A stretch of DNA of 64,000 bases from NCBI GenBank assembly GCA_019414265.1, contig DXMJ01000009.1, positions 7,140 through 71,139 of the forward strand, in the 5' to 3' direction. Below, piece after piece: positions 62,673 through 64,000 of the stretch. The stretch comes from Collinsella sp. GTDB taxonomy: Bacteria; Actinomycetota; Coriobacteriia; Coriobacteriales; Coriobacteriaceae. Every line of letters starts with the position of its first letter. Position 1 is the stretch's first letter. The notes below the pieces were generated by a model. That model was not told the DNA's origin. It did not search any database and saw nothing but the letters and a program-made list of their open reading frames with translations. Made by a program: the position numbers and the translations under genes.

Positions 62673-63987
62673 CCGTCCTCGGCCCCGTCCTGTTCTAGCC
62701 CTCCGCCTTTCCCCTCAGCTCGTCCATCTCCTCCAGCTTCGACATATCCAAGTACCTCCTCTTGCCCCACTCGTGCTCCACTATGTACTTCAGCCTCGCC
62801 GTCACCAGCATGAGGGCCGAGTTGCCGTCCGGGAAGGTCCCGACGACCCTCGTCCTCCTCCTGATCTCGCGGTTGATGCGCTCGATCCCGTTGTTCGTCC
62901 TGATCCGGCGCCAGTGCTCCGGCGGGAATTCCGTGTAGGCAAGCGTCTCGGCGAACCCGTCGCGCACCGTCCTCGCGGCCGCCCCGAGCCGCATCGACTC
63001 CAACTCGTCCGCCACCTCCCCGGCCTTCCTGCCGCATGCCTCGCGCGATTCCTGCGCGTGGATCGCCTTCAGCATGCGCGCCACGGCCTTCCGCCTGGTC
63101 ACGGGAACCTTTCCCAGCACGTTGCGGTAGAAATGCACCGTGCAGCGCTGGTAGCGGGCCCCGGGGAACACCTCCTCGAGCGCACCGAGCATCCCCGCGC
63201 ACTTGTCGCCGGTGACGAGCCGCACGCCGGAGAGTCCGCGCGCCTTGAGCCAGGAGAAGAACTCGCGCCAGGACTCAGCGGACTCGGTGTACCCCTCGGA
63301 GCAGCCAATGACCTCCCGGTCGCCGGCGGAGTTGACGCCGATGGCGACCAGCACGGCCACGTTCTCGTAGGACCCTCCCCAGCTGCGCTTGAGATAGATG
63401 CCGTCGACGAAGACGTAGGGGTAGCCGCCGTCGAGAGGCCTCTGCCGCCAGGCCTCGATGGACGCGAAGGCCCTCTCGTTGAGGTTGGAGACGGTGCCGG
63501 AGGACACCGGCGCTCCCCACAGGAGCTCGGAGACGTCCTCGATCCTCCTGGTGGAGACGCCCGCCAGGTACATCTCGACGATGGCCTCCTCGACCGAGGT
63601 CTCCCGCCTGCGGTAGCGCTCGATGACGGCCGTCTGGAAGGTCGCCCCACGGAGTTTCGGCACGCTGAGCTCGACCTCGCCGGCGCCTGTGACGAGCCTC
63701 CTCGTGTAGTGGCCACTGCGGTAGGCCTCCCGGCCCGCCGTCCTCTCGTAGCGCTCGGCCCCGACGAGCTCGGACGCCTCCTCGTCGAGCAGAGCGTTGA
63801 GCGTCTCTTCGACGGTCCTCCTCACCAGATTCTTTATGTCGTTGCGCAGCGACTCCTCGTCGACTGATGCGATGTTCGCAGACACGGCCCGTGCCCCCTT
63901 CGTCGGTGAGTTGTTGTTTAGTCGCTAGAAATCATATGACGGGGCGCGGGCCGTGTTCCGCTATGCGGTTGTCAATTTGCGAAAGAA
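62652..63987. mobile_element. IS256-family insertion sequence
   Basis: A 1336-bp element bounded by 16-bp inverted repeats TTCTTTCGCAAATTGA (62652-62667) and its complement (63972-63987). It carries one transposase on the minus strand. The expected 8-9-bp target duplication is not visible in the flanks (left CCGTCAAGA, right ATTATGCG), so rearrangement or slightly different ends are possible. It interrupts the Ala-rich gene. Confidence 0.9.
62695..63885 (-). CDS. IS256/Mutator-family transposase
   Basis: A 396-residue DDE transposase with a GTG start (63885) behind AAGGGGGC. The catalytic triad is Asp161 (VFVDGIYLKRSW), Asp227 (LVTGDKCAGML) and Glu335 (NNGIERINRE), and the family block VPVTRRKAVARMLKAIHAQ with C-x(2)-H-like QRCTVHFYRN is present. 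Codon use is even more GC-rich than the host neighbours, a sign of transfer. It looks intact. Confidence 0.97.
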   Translation of the reverse strand: MSANIASVDEESLRNDIKNLVRRTVEETLNALLDEEASELVGAERYERTAGREAYRSGHYTRRLVTGAGEVELSVPKLRGATFQTAVIERYRRRETSVEEAIVEMYLAGVSTRRIEDVSELLWGAPVSSGTVSNLNERAFASIEAWRQRPLDGGYPYVFVDGIYLKRSWGGSYENVAVLVAIGVNSAGDREVIGCSEGYTESAESWREFFSWLKARGLSGVRLVTGDKCAGMLGALEEVFPGARYQRCTVHFYRNVLGKVPVTRRKAVARMLKAIHAQESREACGRKAGEVADELESMRLGAAARTVRDGFAETLAYTEFPPEHWRRIRTNNGIERINREIRRRTRVVGTFPDGNSALMLVTARLKYIVEHEWGKRRYLDMSKLEEMDELRGKAEG

Positions 63988-64000
63988 ATTATGCGTCACC

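Noticed and set aside
62773..63867. A 364-codon plus-strand frame within the insertion sequence
   Set aside because: It is antisense to the intact IS256 transposase and Pro/Arg-rich, as expected from GC-rich shadow frames.

Overview
The window reads as chromosomal DNA of a GC-rich, anaerobic Gram-positive gut bacterium, most probably a Collinsella-like member of the Coriobacteriia (Actinomycetota). This is an inference from codon use, strong Shine-Dalgarno sites with frequent GTG and TTG starts, lipoproteins, an LPxTG-like surface protein, a CD1871A-type CXXC mini-protein and the general gene complement. No rRNA or tRNA gene was seen.

Layout. 1-2.9 kb: 5' part of a SIR2-type gene divergent from a TetR regulator, a possible minus-strand micro-gene, and a DUF4143 ATPase. 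3-7.3 kb: a two-gene topoisomerase IV-like operon. 7.5-9.2 kb: an acetyltransferase, then a small XRE regulator with a membrane protein. 9.2-14.8 kb: a large exported surface protein that looks split by two indels from its cell-wall anchor, with a LuxR-type regulator. 15-20 kb: a GMP synthetase ATPase-only subunit, a two-component system, and a divergent redox operon (CXXC mini-protein, polyferredoxin, TlpA lipoprotein). 20-31.6 kb: a MacB-like ABC exporter, two membrane proteins, a flavodoxin and aldo/keto reductase cluster with a divergent LysR regulator, Dus, glutaredoxin and a TipAS-like regulator. 31.7-41.9 kb: TrmO, a frameshifted PatB/MalY aminotransferase, an FMN-binding protein, a large hybrid sensor kinase, a K+ channel, a LOG-family protein, a ClC channel, and a GntR/ABC-2 operon. 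42-52.5 kb: an array of four hairpins with exact 80-bp period, then RF3, a VUT-family transporter with a candidate preQ1-like leader, SDR, Ung, EamA and MATE transporters with a LysR gene, and two rRNA methyltransferases. 52.5-59.4 kb: a small zinc-ribbon-like protein, GNAT, a TetM-like GTPase, and an AAA ATPase overlapping a UvrA-like gene. 59.4-64 kb: an accessory segment with a serine recombinase, a lipoprotein, DUF4230 and small proteins, ended by an IS256-family element that truncates the last gene.

Housekeeping translation and RNA-modification genes (prfC, dus, trmO, rlmA-like, rsmJ) alternate with small regulator/transporter pairs. Two families of dispersed intergenic palindromes (five copies around GTGACAAAGGGAC; three copies around GGGGACGTTCTT) punctuate the gene borders. 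The most unusual features are the 80-bp-period hairpin array upstream of prfC, the frameshifted surface-protein and aminotransferase loci, the minus-strand micro-gene near 1.4 kb, and the recombinase/IS256 accessory end.
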